A stretch of 64,000 nucleotides of DNA from Sporosarcina luteola (GTDB lineage Bacteria > Bacillota > Bacilli > Bacillales_A > Planococcaceae), in the NCBI GenBank assembly GCA_014204635.1, contig JACHLS010000010.1, forward strand, positions 62,001-126,000, in the 5' to 3' direction. This document shows, piece after piece, positions 11,016 to 21,025 of the stretch. Both the position numbers and the translations under genes were made by a program. Within the stretch, counting starts at the first letter, position 1. Each line of letters begins with the position of its first letter. A model generated the notes under the pieces. That model saw only the letters and a list, made by a program, of their open reading frames with translations, was not told the DNA's origin and did no database searches.

Positions 11016-11562
11016 CGGCCGGTTCCGAGAAATAAGTCGCCAGCATGGAAGGGTCCAACGCAATTCCTTCTCGCTTCACTTGTAAATACATCGTCACCTC
11101 ATTCATCAGAGCGAGAGTATCCCCTTTCTTAACTGTTGTATATGGCAGCTTGGATATGGACCCGACAAATCCGTAAGTCACTTCGTCCCCATCATCATAA
11201 AGAACCGTCACCGTTTTCCCTGATTGCCGCGTTGACCCTGTAAAGACGACAAGACCATCGCCACGCGCTAGAATCGGCATTGGTTGAGTATAGGAGACAA
11301 TGACTCCATTTTCGTAAGGCTGCATCGATTCATAAGAGGCAAAAGGCATTTCTTCCTCCTGCACTCCTGTCACAGCTATCGTATCTGTCTTGTCGTCTCC
11401 AATTAAGGAGGCGACCCATTTTTTCAATACAATAAAATCCTTGCCTGTCGTGACATATTGCGTCACCGGCTTTCTTACCAAACCTGCCTCTTCTAACTTC
11501 GCGACGCCGATAACTCCGATCGTCAGAATAACTGCTGCCATCCATTTTGTTTTCCATTTCAT
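11005..11562 (-). CDS. spoIVFA: Stage IV sporulation protein FA
   Basis: SpoIVFA holds SpoIVFB and BofA in the outer forespore membrane until the signal protease SpoIVB cleaves it. The 185-residue product has an N-terminal basic segment, one membrane helix (about residues 8-26) and a C-terminal degenerate M23/LytM-like domain with phrases GLVVFTG and YGFVGSIS. No metal-binding HxH is seen, as expected for a non-enzymatic member. ATG 11562 is chosen over GTG 11571 because AAGGCGG lies nine bases upstream of it. Confidence 0.88.
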   Translation of the reverse strand: MKWKTKWMAAVILTIGVIGVAKLEEAGLVRKPVTQYVTTGKDFIVLKKWVASLIGDDKTDTIAVTGVQEEEMPFASYESMQPYENGVIVSYTQPMPILARGDGLVVFTGSTRQSGKTVTVLYDDGDEVTYGFVGSISKLPYTTVKKGDTLALMNEVTMYLQVKREGIALDPSMLATYFSEPADAN

Positions 11563-11672
11563 CCGCCGCACCGCCTTTTTCCCAGTATATGACGTGGACA
11601 GGCAAAATATTATGGGCGAAAGCCATGTAAATTGAAAGAAAGTTCAGTCGTCTGAAACGAATGAACAGCAAA

Positions 11673-11713
11673 GTAAAACACACCTGTTGGCATATTGAAT
11701 ACCAAAAGGTGTG
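11673..11713 (-). terminator. Terminator after minD
   Basis: Minus strand CACACCT-TTTGG ... CCAAC-AGGTGTG forms a long stem followed by TTTTAC. It lies just past the minD stop at 11720 and ends the mre-min transcript before spoIVFA. Confidence 0.75.
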
Positions 11714-11719
11714 TAGGCG

Positions 11720-12517
11720 TCATTTTGCAAATAGCGATTTCAATTTCCCGAAAAAGCCGGGTTTACCTGTATCTAAAGACATAAGCGGTACGGATTCCCC
11801 TAAGATCCGTCTTGCAATATTCCGATAGCCGATCGCGGCAGGATTGGATGGGTCCATCACAACAGGTTCTCCTTTATTAGAAGAAGAGATGACATTTTCA
11901 TCGTCCAGCACAATGCCGAGCAAGTCGATAGACAGATGGGTCGTAATTTCATTGACATCAAGCGCATCGCCCCGATTCACAAGCTGGCTTTTAATTCGGT
12001 TGATGATCAGCTTGGGCGGGTCAATCGGTTCGGCTTCCAGCAGTCCAATGATTCGATCCGCATCCCGGACCGCGGAAATTTCCGGTGTTGTAACAACAAT
12101 GGCCCGATCCGCACCAGCCACCGCATTTTTATAACCTTGTTCAATTCCGGCTGGGCAGTCGATTAACACGTAGTCATAGTCACGCTTTAATTCTGTGATC
12201 AGCGCTTTCATTTCTTCAGGGGAAATTGCCGTTTTGTCTGTCGTCTGCGCGGCCGGCAACAGAAAGAGGCCATCTTCAAAACGCTTGTCTTTTACTAACG
12301 CCTGGTGCACCTTACAGCGCCCTTTTATTACATCGACAAGATCGTAAATGATACGATTTTCAAGGCCTAGGATGACATCGAGATTCCGTAGACCGATATC
12401 TGTATCAACAAGGCATACCTTTTTGCCTTGCAGGGCTAATGCAGTTCCAAGGTTTGCAGAGGTCGTCGTCTTCCCGACTCCGCCTTTACCAGATGTTATT
12501 ACAATTGCTTCCCCCAC
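11720..12517 (-). CDS. minD: Septum-site determining ATPase MinD
   Basis: MinD is a membrane-associated ATPase that recruits MinC to block polar division. From GTG 12517 the protein is 265 residues, with the deviant Walker A GKGGVGKTT at about 10-18, phrase DTDIGLRNLD and the C-terminal amphipathic membrane-targeting helix (GFFGKLKSLFAK). The GTG start has AAAGGAGG nine bases upstream and lies one base past the minC stop; the 33 extra upstream codons overlap minC and are rejected. Confidence 0.96.
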   Translation of the reverse strand: MGEAIVITSGKGGVGKTTTSANLGTALALQGKKVCLVDTDIGLRNLDVILGLENRIIYDLVDVIKGRCKVHQALVKDKRFEDGLFLLPAAQTTDKTAISPEEMKALITELKRDYDYVLIDCPAGIEQGYKNAVAGADRAIVVTTPEISAVRDADRIIGLLEAEPIDPPKLIINRIKSQLVNRGDALDVNEITTHLSIDLLGIVLDDENVISSSNKGEPVVMDPSNPAAIGYRNIARRILGESVPLMSLDTGKPGFFGKLKSLFAK

Positions 12518-12518
12518 A

Positions 12519-13193
12519 TCAGCTTCCTCCTTTGAATGTTGACAGATTAGGCCGGAGAATCCGAAGTTCCTGCAAACGATCAATGGCGATAAAACCATTT
12601 GAATGAATGTAGGCACATTCCATTTCCGGTTGTTCTGATAAAATTGTCAATTCGTCCGTCATCGTTTCCCTCTTATCGGCAATGAGCAAATGCGTAGCCT
12701 CGAGCCATGAAGCGGCGATGACACAATCTTCATTTCCACTTGCACCGGCATGCGCTATCCCTTTCAATCGTCCCAGCACATAGATGCTTCCCGCAGCTAC
12801 CACTTTGCCATTCGGGTTGACATCTCCAATGACAACGAGATCACCCTCCGCCTCAATCACTTGACCGGACCGCACGATGCCGATATATGTCTCGGACTGG
12901 CGTTCAACGATTTTCTGATTGCATTCGTCCATTGTTATAACATCACTTTGAATTTTAGAAACACGCAGATGAGGGGATTCATGCACAATCGTCATGATCT
13001 CCCGCAACTCCTCTTCGGTGCAGTAACGATGGCCCGTATGGACTTTGACTTCCGCTACGCCTTCCAAACTATTTTCGCTCACTTTTCTACGAAGTTCCGC
13101 AACCATATCCGAATACGAGCATTTATCATCAAGTCGGAGGACAAGACCGTCTTTTGTCCCTTTTATCGTTACAAATTGCTGTTTCGTCGTCAT
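12519..13193 (-). CDS. minC: Septum-site determining protein MinC
   Basis: MinC inhibits FtsZ assembly away from midcell. The 224-residue product has an N-terminal FtsZ-interacting domain and a C-terminal beta-helix (GDVNPNGKVVAAGSIYVLGRLKG), which binds MinD. ATG 13193 follows GGGGGAC. It follows mreD by 24 bases in the mreBCD-minCD operon of Bacillus type. Confidence 0.95.
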   Translation of the reverse strand: MTTKQQFVTIKGTKDGLVLRLDDKCSYSDMVAELRRKVSENSLEGVAEVKVHTGHRYCTEEELREIMTIVHESPHLRVSKIQSDVITMDECNQKIVERQSETYIGIVRSGQVIEAEGDLVVIGDVNPNGKVVAAGSIYVLGRLKGIAHAGASGNEDCVIAASWLEATHLLIADKRETMTDELTILSEQPEMECAYIHSNGFIAIDRLQELRILRPNLSTFKGGS

Positions 13194-13217
13194 TTGCGTC
13201 CCCCACAATATCTTGAG

Positions 13218-13739
13218 TTATGATCCGGCCTGTTTTTGCAATCCTCTTCCGGTCATCAATTTTTTAAACAACCAGCCAAACATCCCAATAAAAATGGCAT
13301 TGGCAATCATCGTCGGTACGAGCCGCCTTATAATAAATTCTTCCATACTAATGGATGTCAATGCAATAAGACTGGCAAAGAAGTAAGATAACAATTCAAG
13401 TAAAACGATGAGAACTACCGATAAGAACATCACAGTAACAATATGACGATGTACTTGGCGAATTAGCAACGCACCGAGATAGCAGACCAGTGGATATAAA
13501 AAAGTATATACTCCAATAATATCAATGTGATACATATCATACAAGAGTCCAAGCACTAAACCAAGCAGGATGGCCCGTTTTTGATTGTAATAGACCGCGA
13601 GGAAAATAAGATAAATAATGACAAAACGGGGGACCAGGGTAAATTCCATTCCACTTATGTCAATCGGGGAAAACAAACTAAAGACAGGTTCCAAGAAAAA
13701 GAGACAGACTGCAAGCAGAGGGAGGATGAACCGGCTCAT
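13218..13739 (-). CDS. mreD: Rod shape-determining protein MreD
   Basis: This 173-residue protein has about five hydrophobic helices and is a membrane subunit of the elongasome. Its start overlaps the mreC stop by four bases (ATGA), which suggests coupling. Sequence signal is weak by nature, but size, topology and position between mreC and minC are decisive. Confidence 0.93.
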   Translation of the reverse strand: MSRFILPLLAVCLFFLEPVFSLFSPIDISGMEFTLVPRFVIIYLIFLAVYYNQKRAILLGLVLGLLYDMYHIDIIGVYTFLYPLVCYLGALLIRQVHRHIVTVMFLSVVLIVLLELLSYFFASLIALTSISMEEFIIRRLVPTMIANAIFIGMFGWLFKKLMTGRGLQKQAGS

Positions 13740-14629
13740 GATTCATCGTCCCCCTGTTCTTCCGTCGAACTCTCCGTATCTGTTCCTTTGTAAGTTTCCG
13801 TTTTCCGTTTCGCAATCATGACATGATCGAGCATTGAAAAATCGGCTGCCGGCCGAATATAGGCCAGTTTCGTCAATCCATAATCATCCGTCGATACTTC
13901 AGTCACTTCTCCGATGTACAGTCCTTTCGGAAAAATACCGCCTAATCCGGAGGACTCGACTTTCATTCCCACTTTGACCTCAAAACTTGAATCGATCCGT
14001 TTCATGATCAATTCCCTACGGTCTGGGTCATAGCCTTCAATCAATCCGAAAACGGACGTTTCTCCCGGGATGACGGCCGCTACACGAAAGTTGCGGTTTT
14101 CTGTCGAAAGAAGTTCGATGGTAGAAGTCGAAGTCGTCACATTCACAACTTTTCCGACCAATCCTTTCGCTGTTGTCACCGCCATATCCAATTGTACTCC
14201 GCTCTTCGATCCACGGTCGACGATGACCTTCTCTTCCCATTGGTCGGGATTTCGTGAGATGACGGTCGCCTGGATTGGATCATACGCCCTCATGTCATCT
14301 GTTTTTCCAATCAGCTCTTTCAGCCGTTTATTTTCAGCCTTGACATCGGCCAACTCGGCTTGATTGGAAGCATATTCTTGCAATCTCGCTTTTAGTTGCT
14401 TGTTTTCCTCATATGTATTCAATATCCCGTCAATCTTTTCGATTGTACCCGTAATATAGTGCGCCGGCTTCGAAAATAAGGACTGTCCGAAGCCGACAAC
14501 ATCTTTCACTATCTGTTCAGGGATCGTAGCATTTCTGCGATCCTTCAGGGAGAATGAAATCAATGCCACAAGCACGATGACGCCAACGAGCAGTAATATC
14601 AATCGTTTATTTGAAAAAAATCGCGGCAT
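13736..14629 (-). CDS. mreC: Rod shape-determining protein MreC
   Basis: MreC links the MreB filament to cell-wall enzymes. It has 297 residues: a membrane anchor at about 8-28, a coiled coil at about 70-105 (NKQLKARLQEYASNQAELA) and a beta-barrel domain with the conserved VISRNPDQW and SGLGGIFPKGLYIGEV phrases. The tail is acidic and Ser/Thr-rich. The gene lies directly after mreB. Confidence 0.96.
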   Translation of the reverse strand: MPRFFSNKRLILLLVGVIVLVALISFSLKDRRNATIPEQIVKDVVGFGQSLFSKPAHYITGTIEKIDGILNTYEENKQLKARLQEYASNQAELADVKAENKRLKELIGKTDDMRAYDPIQATVISRNPDQWEEKVIVDRGSKSGVQLDMAVTTAKGLVGKVVNVTTSTSTIELLSTENRNFRVAAVIPGETSVFGLIEGYDPDRRELIMKRIDSSFEVKVGMKVESSGLGGIFPKGLYIGEVTEVSTDDYGLTKLAYIRPAADFSMLDHVMIAKRKTETYKGTDTESSTEEQGDDES

Positions 14630-14646
14630 TGCCCAAATCCTCCCTA

Positions 14647-15663
14647 TTATTTTGCTTGCATCTTTTTAATGACGTCAAAATTGTCCAACGCCTTGCCTGT
14701 ACCGATCGCAACACAATCCAGAGGATCTTCGGCAATGAAAACAGGCATGTTCGTTTCATCTGAAATCACTTTATCCAAGTTTTGCAGCAGTGCACCGCCA
14801 CCAGTCAAGACGATGCCGCGTTCCATGACGTCCGCTGACAATTCAGGCGGCGTCGCTTCCAACGTCTTTTTTACACCTTCAATGATTTGTGTTATGGACT
14901 CACGCAATGCTTCCACAATTTCGTCTGACGTTATTTCAAGTGTCTTCGGCAAGCCTGTCAGCAAATCGCGGCCTCGGATTTCCATTTTATCCGCCTTATT
15001 TGTGACACGTGCAGATCCGATTTCAATTTTGATCGCTTCCGCAGTCCGTTCACCGATCGTCAAATTGTATGTTTTGCGTATGTAACTGATAATAGCTCCA
15101 TCCATGGAGTCTCCACCGACACGGATCGACTCGCTCGTCACGATGCCGCCTAATGAAATGACCGCAACTTCCGTGGTACCGCCACCTATATCGACGACCA
15201 TGCTTCCTGTAGGTTCCCAAACAGGCAAATTTGCCCCGATTGCTGCTGCAAACGGTTCTTCTATCGTAAATGCATCTTTTGCCCCAGCTTGTCTTGCCGC
15301 ATCAATGACGGCGCGCTGTTCGACAGATGTAATGCCGTAAGGAACACAAACCATCACATTCGGCTTTTTCCAGGCGCTGCCTGCCGCTTTTGTCGCCTCT
15401 TTCATATAATGTTCGATCATCGCTGTCGTAATTTCAAAGTCCGCGATGACTCCGTCCTTCATTGGACGCGTCGCTACAATGGAACCCGGAGTACGACCGA
15501 TCATATTTTTAGCTGCGCTACCGACTGCCACAATTTCATTTGTCACTGTATTTTTCGCTACGACAGATGGTTCCCGAAGAACAATCCCTTTTCCTTTAAT
15601 GAAAACTAATGTATTAGCTGTGCCAAGGTCAATCCCGACATCTCTTGAACCTAATCCAAACAA
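14647..15663 (-). CDS. mreB: Rod shape-determining actin-like protein MreB
   Basis: MreB is the bacterial actin homologue that guides lateral wall synthesis. The 338-residue protein opens with the phosphate-1 loop [12 protein letters not shown] and contains phosphate-2 [13 protein letters not shown] and the adenosine motif [13 protein letters not shown]. It sits between radC and mreC in the conserved order. Confidence 0.98.
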   Translation of the reverse strand: MFGLGSRDVGIDLGTANTLVFIKGKGIVLREPSVVAKNTVTNEIVAVGSAAKNMIGRTPGSIVATRPMKDGVIADFEITTAMIEHYMKEATKAAGSAWKKPNVMVCVPYGITSVEQRAVIDAARQAGAKDAFTIEEPFAAAIGANLPVWEPTGSMVVDIGGGTTEVAVISLGGIVTSESIRVGGDSMDGAIISYIRKTYNLTIGERTAEAIKIEIGSARVTNKADKMEIRGRDLLTGLPKTLEITSDEIVEALRESITQIIEGVKKTLEATPPELSADVMERGIVLTGGGALLQNLDKVISDETNMPVFIAEDPLDCVAIGTGKALDNFDVIKKMQAK

Positions 15664-15753
15664 ATCAGTTCTTCCTTTCTTCCCGACCGCTTAAAATGGT
15701 CTTCTTAAAATCATACAACACATTATAACGGATAGAAGAACAAATTCACAGTG

Positions 15754-16452
15754 TCACATATACCCTTTCTCTTTTAGACTAATAAAACGATGGTCCCCAA
15801 TGATCACATGATCCAGTAATTCAATGCCTACAATAGACCCTGCTTCCACTAAACGTTTGGTCACATCGATGTCTTCCGGGGAGGGTGTTGGATGGCCTGA
15901 CGGGTGATTATGCGCGACAATGATCGAGGCGGCAGACCGCTTGACCGCTTCCCGGAAAATTTCACGCGGATGAACAATTGAGGAGTTCAAACTGCCAATA
16001 AATACCGTCTGTTTATGAAGCACTTCATTTTTCACATTTAAAAATAACACGACAAAATGTTCTTGCTGCAAAGAAGACATATCGGTCATTAAATAGGCTG
16101 CTGCATCTTCAGGCGACCGAATCGTATATTTTCCTTCCGTATGCTTCTGGTACAGCCTTTTGCCTATTTCAACGGCAGCTAAAATCTGCACCGCCTTTGC
16201 CTGCCCTACTCCTTTGACGGACATCATTTCTTCGATGGTAGCCTCTCGCAGATCCTGAATTTTATCAAAGGACGTTAGTATCCGGTTGGCCAGCATCAAC
16301 ACCGATTCTTCTTTCGTTCCGGTCCGCAGTAAGATGGCGATCAGCTCTTGGTTCGACAGGCTGCTTGCCCCTTGCCGGATCAGTCGTTCTCTTGGCCTGT
16401 CCGATATGTGGACGTCCCGAATCATCATTTGAGTTTTCATTTCTATCGTCAA
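15754..16452 (-). CDS. radC: RadC family JAMM/MPN-domain protein
   Basis: The family has a helix-hairpin-helix N-terminal part (VKGVGQAKAVQILAA) and a JAMM metalloprotease-like domain; the metal motif is visible in VAHNHPSGHPTPSPEDID. The DNA-repair role of the name is doubtful in the family. The start is uncertain: TTG 16452, 11 bases after AGGAGG and one base past the maf stop, is preferred; ATG 16440 is an alternative. Confidence 0.92.
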   Translation of the reverse strand: MTIEMKTQMMIRDVHISDRPRERLIRQGASSLSNQELIAILLRTGTKEESVLMLANRILTSFDKIQDLREATIEEMMSVKGVGQAKAVQILAAVEIGKRLYQKHTEGKYTIRSPEDAAAYLMTDMSSLQQEHFVVLFLNVKNEVLHKQTVFIGSLNSSIVHPREIFREAVKRSAASIIVAHNHPSGHPTPSPEDIDVTKRLVEAGSIVGIELLDHVIIGDHRFISLKEKGYM

Positions 16453-16453
16453 G

Positions 16454-17056
16454 TCAGGCGTCACCTCCTGGTAAATGGAGAATATCCAATTCTCTTAAAC
16501 GGCTAGCCAGTTTGGCAATCGGCAAACCGACGACATTATAATAATCCCCTTCAATTTTTTCGACCAATAATGCCCCAGCCGTCTGGATGCCATACGCTCC
16601 CGCTTTGTCCATCGGATCCCCTGATTCGACATACCAATCAATCAAAGCATCATCCAATTTCTTAAAATATACATTCGTTTTCTCGGTGAACGCGCTAACT
16701 TCTCCATTACGCAAAATGGCCACACCGGTAAATACCGAGTGTGCCTTACCAGAGAAGCACTGTAAAAATTGTTTTGCTTCCTCGGAACTAGCCGGTTTAT
16801 GGTAAATGCGTCCATCCAAAACGACGATGGTGTCCGCCCCGATGACGATTGCATCCTCTACCCTTTTGGCTACTGCTTGAGCCTTCGTATGAGCCAATGT
16901 TTTCACAAATCCTTCAAAATCATGTTCAATCAGCTCGATATTTTCTTCCACTTCACTTGGCAACACTTCAAATGGTATATTCACCATTTCTAACAACTCT
17001 TTCCGTCTCGGCGATGAGGAAGCCAGGACGATGCGAAAATCAGATTCGAATTTCAT
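16454..17056 (-). CDS. maf: Maf-like nucleoside triphosphate pyrophosphatase
   Basis: Maf hydrolyses dTTP, UTP and modified pyrimidine nucleotides and influences septum formation. The 200-residue protein has the signature LASSSPRRKELL, the IGADTIVVLDG catalytic block and KAGAYGIQ. It lies in the conserved order between the spoIIB position and radC. AAAAGGAGGG precedes the ATG. Confidence 0.96.
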   Translation of the reverse strand: MKFESDFRIVLASSSPRRKELLEMVNIPFEVLPSEVEENIELIEHDFEGFVKTLAHTKAQAVAKRVEDAIVIGADTIVVLDGRIYHKPASSEEAKQFLQCFSGKAHSVFTGVAILRNGEVSAFTEKTNVYFKKLDDALIDWYVESGDPMDKAGAYGIQTAGALLVEKIEGDYYNVVGLPIAKLASRLRELDILHLPGGDA

Positions 17057-17152
17057 TTAAGTAACCCTCCTTTTCCTCATCATACTCGAGAAAAGGTTTC
17101 ATGAAAATTGTCTAGAAAACGCGATAACTTCGTTTTAAGCACTAAAACCCCT

Positions 17153-17809
17153 TCAAAACGAAATTTTCGCACAGTCGTCGACACTGGAATAATGGGAAAG
17201 CAAATGGAGCCGAATGACTTGTAAATCATTTGAAAACACTGTCAAAGCGGCAAGTTGCTTAGCAAACTCAGCCCCGATCCCTCCGTTTGGATCGGCTGAA
17301 GAGGAGGCAGCCAAATCTTTAATTTTCTGACTATCGGTTTCCATCAAAATCCCCTTCAATTTACCAGCACCCGAGGAAGCACAAGCTCCAATATTGACGG
17401 TGAACGGCTTGCGAAATGTTTCTTGGGCAGCATCCGCGTCAATCTCCTGATCGGTTAACCCGACTGCACTCCAAACATAATACTGATCTTGCACTTTAAC
17501 AACATTCGCTTTGGATAACTCTGGACGTTCTGCGATAAAAGCTCTTGCAGACTGCTCATTCGAGAACACACCGTGTTGTTTTGCAAAGAGCTGCAAGGAT
17601 TCTCCCGGTTGCGCATTTTGAGCTGACGCTCCGGCCGCAGGAGGGCCGTCGACCGGCACTTCCTTGCTGATAGCTGCCTTCTCTTTTCCTTTATCTCCAG
17701 TACCTAACAAAATGAAACCGACGATGGCAACAGCCGCAACTCCTAATACGACACCATGAAGCACAGCCATTAGTACGGTTATTTTGGAATACTTTCTTCT
17801 AAAATTCAT
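17153..17809 (-). CDS. SpoIIB-like membrane protein with SPOR-type domain
   Basis: The 218-residue protein has a short basic cytoplasmic start (MNFRRKYSK), one membrane helix at about 11-36, a Pro/Ala-rich linker and a degenerate SPOR-like region (QLFAKQHGVFSNEQSARAF, then ANVVKVQDQYYVWSAVG). In B. subtilis spoIIB lies exactly between maf and comC and helps engulfment at the septum. The name is inferred from position and layout, not strong similarity. ATG 17809 has GGGGTGGA upstream. Confidence 0.68.
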   Translation of the reverse strand: MNFRRKYSKITVLMAVLHGVVLGVAAVAIVGFILLGTGDKGKEKAAISKEVPVDGPPAAGASAQNAQPGESLQLFAKQHGVFSNEQSARAFIAERPELSKANVVKVQDQYYVWSAVGLTDQEIDADAAQETFRKPFTVNIGACASSGAGKLKGILMETDSQKIKDLAASSSADPNGGIGAEFAKQLAALTVFSNDLQVIRLHLLSHYSSVDDCAKISF

Positions 17810-17898
17810 GCCTGTCCACCCCGTTTTTAGTAACTGTACCAAACGGAAAATGAAAAAGAACAAGACGTATGTCGCCTTGTTCTAGAAAATTTATCGAC

Positions 17899-18654
17899 TT
17901 ATTGAAATAAATTGCCGTACCAATCGACAAAAGAGGATCCCCAAAAATACGCAATGAGTGCAGCGATGGCAATGGATGGTCCAAACGGTACAGGCGTTTT
18001 TCGGCCTTTCCCTGTTTTTTTCAAGATGACAATTCCGACAATAGAACCAATGAAGGAGGCAAGAAACAGAGTAAGTAACGTGTCGACTGTTCCTACGGCG
18101 AATCCGATGACGAGAAATAACTTAATATCTCCACCACCCATTCCGCCTTTCGACAAAACTGCAATCAAGTATAATACGCCAAACCCGACCACGCCTCCCA
18201 GCAGGCTGTCCCACCAAGGCTCGAGCGGGATGAAGAACCGCAATACTAAAAATAGAACGGCGAACGGCAGAACGACTTTATCCGGGATGATCATATAGGC
18301 AATATCCGAAACAGTGATCATGACGAGCAAGGATACGAGCAACAACGCTACAATCAACTCGGGACTCCAACCGAAACGGAAAAAAGAATAGGCAAACAGG
18401 ACGCCCGTCACAAACTCCATAAGCGGGTAGATCAAGCTGATCCGGTTGCCGCATGTTCGGCATTTTCCTCCTAAGAAAATATAAGACAGGACGGGAATCA
18501 AATCCAGCACTTGAAGCCGCCGTCCACAAGAGCTGCAATGAGAAGGAGGTGTCATGATAGACTCCTTCTTTGGCACACGCAAACCGACCACATTGAAGAA
18601 GGAGCCAAAGACCAGGCCGTATACGAAAAAAAGGACCAGGTATACCACCGTCAT
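17899..18654 (-). CDS. comC: Type IV prepilin peptidase / N-methyltransferase (ComC/PilD)
   Basis: This membrane aspartyl protease removes prepilin leaders and N-methylates the new N-terminus. The 251-residue protein has the N-terminal zinc-type pair of CxxC motifs (CSSCG and CRTCG), the first catalytic region ITVSDIAYMIIPD and the GGGDIKLFL motif with the second catalytic Asp, across about seven helices. It overlaps the pilO-like gene by four bases, so here it belongs to the pilus operon and would process the prepilins upstream. Confidence 0.95.
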   Translation of the reverse strand: MTVVYLVLFFVYGLVFGSFFNVVGLRVPKKESIMTPPSHCSSCGRRLQVLDLIPVLSYIFLGGKCRTCGNRISLIYPLMEFVTGVLFAYSFFRFGWSPELIVALLLVSLLVMITVSDIAYMIIPDKVVLPFAVLFLVLRFFIPLEPWWDSLLGGVVGFGVLYLIAVLSKGGMGGGDIKLFLVIGFAVGTVDTLLTLFLASFIGSIVGIVILKKTGKGRKTPVPFGPSIAIAALIAYFWGSSFVDWYGNLFQ

Positions 18655-19340
18655 TTATTGCTCTCCTCCTGATCCAGAATGGCCGAATTGAATGGCGTCG
18701 GATCTTCTTTGCCAGCCGGCTTCGGCGCATCAACTTTCGGCGCTTCTTCCGAAAGGCCAGTCAAGTCAGGACGGTAAAATGCCCTGAATGAAAGAACCAA
18801 TTTTAACGTCCGATCGTCCTCTGAGGTAGTACGAAGTTCCTCAGGTGCAGTAAACTCCAGAGAATCAATGATGAAAATCCGTTCCATCGACTCGATTTCC
18901 TCTAGGAAACGGTCGACTTGCCCATATGTTCCTGCTTGTAGTGTAATTTCAGCTACAAGAGTTTGCATGGTAACCGCTGCCTCGGAAGGCGGTTCCACTA
19001 CAAGCGGTTCGCGTGTAAAATTGACTTCTTCGACAACCGTCCCAGACTTCACTTCGGCTTCCCCGATTTGCAGAAGGACTTTGTCATCAAGAGGAACGAC
19101 AGGCACTTTTTCCTGGAGCATCCGTGAACTGGGGTAGCCTGCTGCCTCCACTTTGGCGTTATGCTTTTCCAACGCAAAAAGCACTTTCCGTTCATTTGAA
19201 ACGGAGGCGGCCGCAAGTTCATTTGCCTCCTTGGCAGGCACATACAAGCGGAAGTAAGAGAAGAGAGAAAGAGCAACCAGGAAGACAGCAGACAGAATAA
19301 CAAGCGCCATCTCTTTTTGCCGTTTTGAAAAATTATTCAT
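18651..19340 (-). CDS. pilO: PilO-like type IV pilus inner-membrane platform protein
   Basis: The 229-residue protein has one N-terminal membrane helix (about 10-30), a coiled segment and a ferredoxin-like periplasm-facing domain, the PilO layout. It ends in a Lys/Pro/Ala-rich tail. It overlaps pilN and comC. PilO homologues pair with PilN to join PilM to the outside. Similarity in this family is low, so the call rests largely on gene order PilM-N-O. Confidence 0.8.
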   Translation of the reverse strand: MNNFSKRQKEMALVILSAVFLVALSLFSYFRLYVPAKEANELAAASVSNERKVLFALEKHNAKVEAAGYPSSRMLQEKVPVVPLDDKVLLQIGEAEVKSGTVVEEVNFTREPLVVEPPSEAAVTMQTLVAEITLQAGTYGQVDRFLEEIESMERIFIIDSLEFTAPEELRTTSEDDRTLKLVLSFRAFYRPDLTGLSEEAPKVDAPKPAGKEDPTPFNSAILDQEESNK

Positions 19341-19971
19341 TCATCGTCTCCCCTTCCTGTTCCGCAGGCACCTCCTGCGCAGCCTCCATTTCAGCCGTTC
19401 GACTGTCCTCAAACTCTATCAAATAGGTGGCCTCGTAACGGGGAATCTCGGATGACATCATCGGGGAACCGTCCGGCGACTCCAAGTCTTCAGCGATTAC
19501 CGATTCAAGCGACGCATCTACAACAACGTCGCTCGAAAGAAGACGAGTGAGATAGTAAGATGCCTCCTGTTTATCATCAAACTGAACTGTCGCCTCCGCA
19601 AAGTGCGGCTGCGTGAATGTGAACGTGACAAAAAAACCACGTTCCGGCAGCAGTGCAATCATGTCGCGGAGAAGCGGTACGGTTTCATAACGATGGGCTT
19701 CCACAAAGTTAACTGATACCGCCAATTCTTGGATAGCCGACTTTGAATCATCCGTCGGGTTCGTTTCATCCTCATTTTGCAAAGTTGCCTGTTCTTGCTG
19801 GATCGCGACAATCTGGCGATCCAACTGCTGCGTATCCGCACTAAGGCGTCCCGCAACTAAAAAGAAGCCCCCCCAAATAAGGGCAGCAGCACCGAGCAAG
19901 CCAATGGCAATCAGTAGAAGCCGGGATCGTTCCCTTTCTTTTTCCGGCAGAAGATTTATGTCGATCAGCAT
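19333..19971 (-). CDS. pilN: PilN-like type IV pilus assembly protein
   Basis: The N-terminus carries the PilN signature MLIDINLLPEKE, the short cytoplasmic peptide that docks into PilM, followed by one membrane helix (about 17-38) and a coiled coil plus ferredoxin-like domain. The ATG at 19971 overlaps the pilM stop; a GTG one codon earlier is possible. The product has 212 residues. Confidence 0.88.
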   Translation of the reverse strand: MLIDINLLPEKERERSRLLLIAIGLLGAAALIWGGFFLVAGRLSADTQQLDRQIVAIQQEQATLQNEDETNPTDDSKSAIQELAVSVNFVEAHRYETVPLLRDMIALLPERGFFVTFTFTQPHFAEATVQFDDKQEASYYLTRLLSSDVVVDASLESVIAEDLESPDGSPMMSSEIPRYEATYLIEFEDSRTAEMEAAQEVPAEQEGETMNE

Positions 19972-20927
19972 CACGTCACCTCTTTCAACGCAAGGCCGAC
20001 GGTCCTGTTAAAAGCAGGAGCCAACGCTTGCCCATCCGGCAAACGAAGCGGTTCACCGGCCAAAACTTGCCCCTTGACGGAAAAACGATCCCGGGCAAGA
20101 GCCAACAGTTCTTCCATTTCCGCATAATCTCCATTGACAAGAAGATGTGTAATGGACGCAGCACCATTTAACATGTTATAACGATAAAAGTTCATGAGTT
20201 TGTCCAGTTCCATGACAATGGAACGCGGTGAGATAGTCGGGGAAACCGAAGTCTCAAATTCGGAAATCGCCAAATCGGCAGCCTGATCAAGGTCGACAGG
20301 CCGCATGAAAAGCGGATAATGATCATGAAAGATGGAAACTGTCAGCTGCCCCGCATGCAAATCTGCCAGCATGACATGCTCTGAGCCATCGTAAGCAAAC
20401 AATCGATGCGCCAGCCGATACAAGGCCAGCGGACTGATGTCACAAGCGACAGGATCCAACTTGACAGATTTCAGCACATCCTCATAACTAGTCAGGATAC
20501 TCTCTTTTGAAGCGATCAAGATAGCCTCATGCCCTGGAATTGCCGGCGTATACGGCACCACATCGAACACCGGGTCATCAAACGGCAAATAAATCGTTGA
20601 ACCGATTTCGATGAAGAAATGACCCTTCAATTCGTCGAGTTCCACATCATCTGGATACGCCACCTTTCGGATCAACACATATGTATCCGGGGCCAGAAAC
20701 CGGACATCCCGTTTCGCGATGCCCCATTCTTTCAAAACCCCTTCTAGAAGAATCGTCAATGTCTCTGCATCGACAATCTTTCCATCTACAATCGTATTCG
20801 GCGGCAGCAAAAGCTCTTCCGCAGCCTCCACAACAAGCGGATCAATCGACTTCAAACGGACATACCGCACTGCATTATCTTCAATTGTAAGCGAAGCCGT
20901 CCGCGGACGGCGCGAAAAAATGGACAT
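19971..20927 (-). CDS. pilM: PilM-like actin-fold pilus assembly protein
   Basis: The 318-residue protein starts MSIFSRRPRTASLTIEDNAVRYVRL, the actin-fold opening seen in PilM, and keeps later ATPase-fold segments (MLADLHAGQLTVSIFHDHYP and HLLVNGDYAEM). PilM is cytoplasmic and binds PilN. ATG 20927 is chosen because AGGAG precedes it; 32 further in-frame codons upstream show no site. Confidence 0.85.
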   Translation of the reverse strand: MSIFSRRPRTASLTIEDNAVRYVRLKSIDPLVVEAAEELLLPPNTIVDGKIVDAETLTILLEGVLKEWGIAKRDVRFLAPDTYVLIRKVAYPDDVELDELKGHFFIEIGSTIYLPFDDPVFDVVPYTPAIPGHEAILIASKESILTSYEDVLKSVKLDPVACDISPLALYRLAHRLFAYDGSEHVMLADLHAGQLTVSIFHDHYPLFMRPVDLDQAADLAISEFETSVSPTISPRSIVMELDKLMNFYRYNMLNGAASITHLLVNGDYAEMEELLALARDRFSVKGQVLAGEPLRLPDGQALAPAFNRTVGLALKEVT

Positions 20928-21025
20928 CCCGTCAACTCCTGGTGAATTTTGAGAATAAGTTACTAGTTTGAGTATAGCAAATAGGCTAGTAGCGTGGAAG
21001 GGAGAGTTCGAAGAATGAAACAACT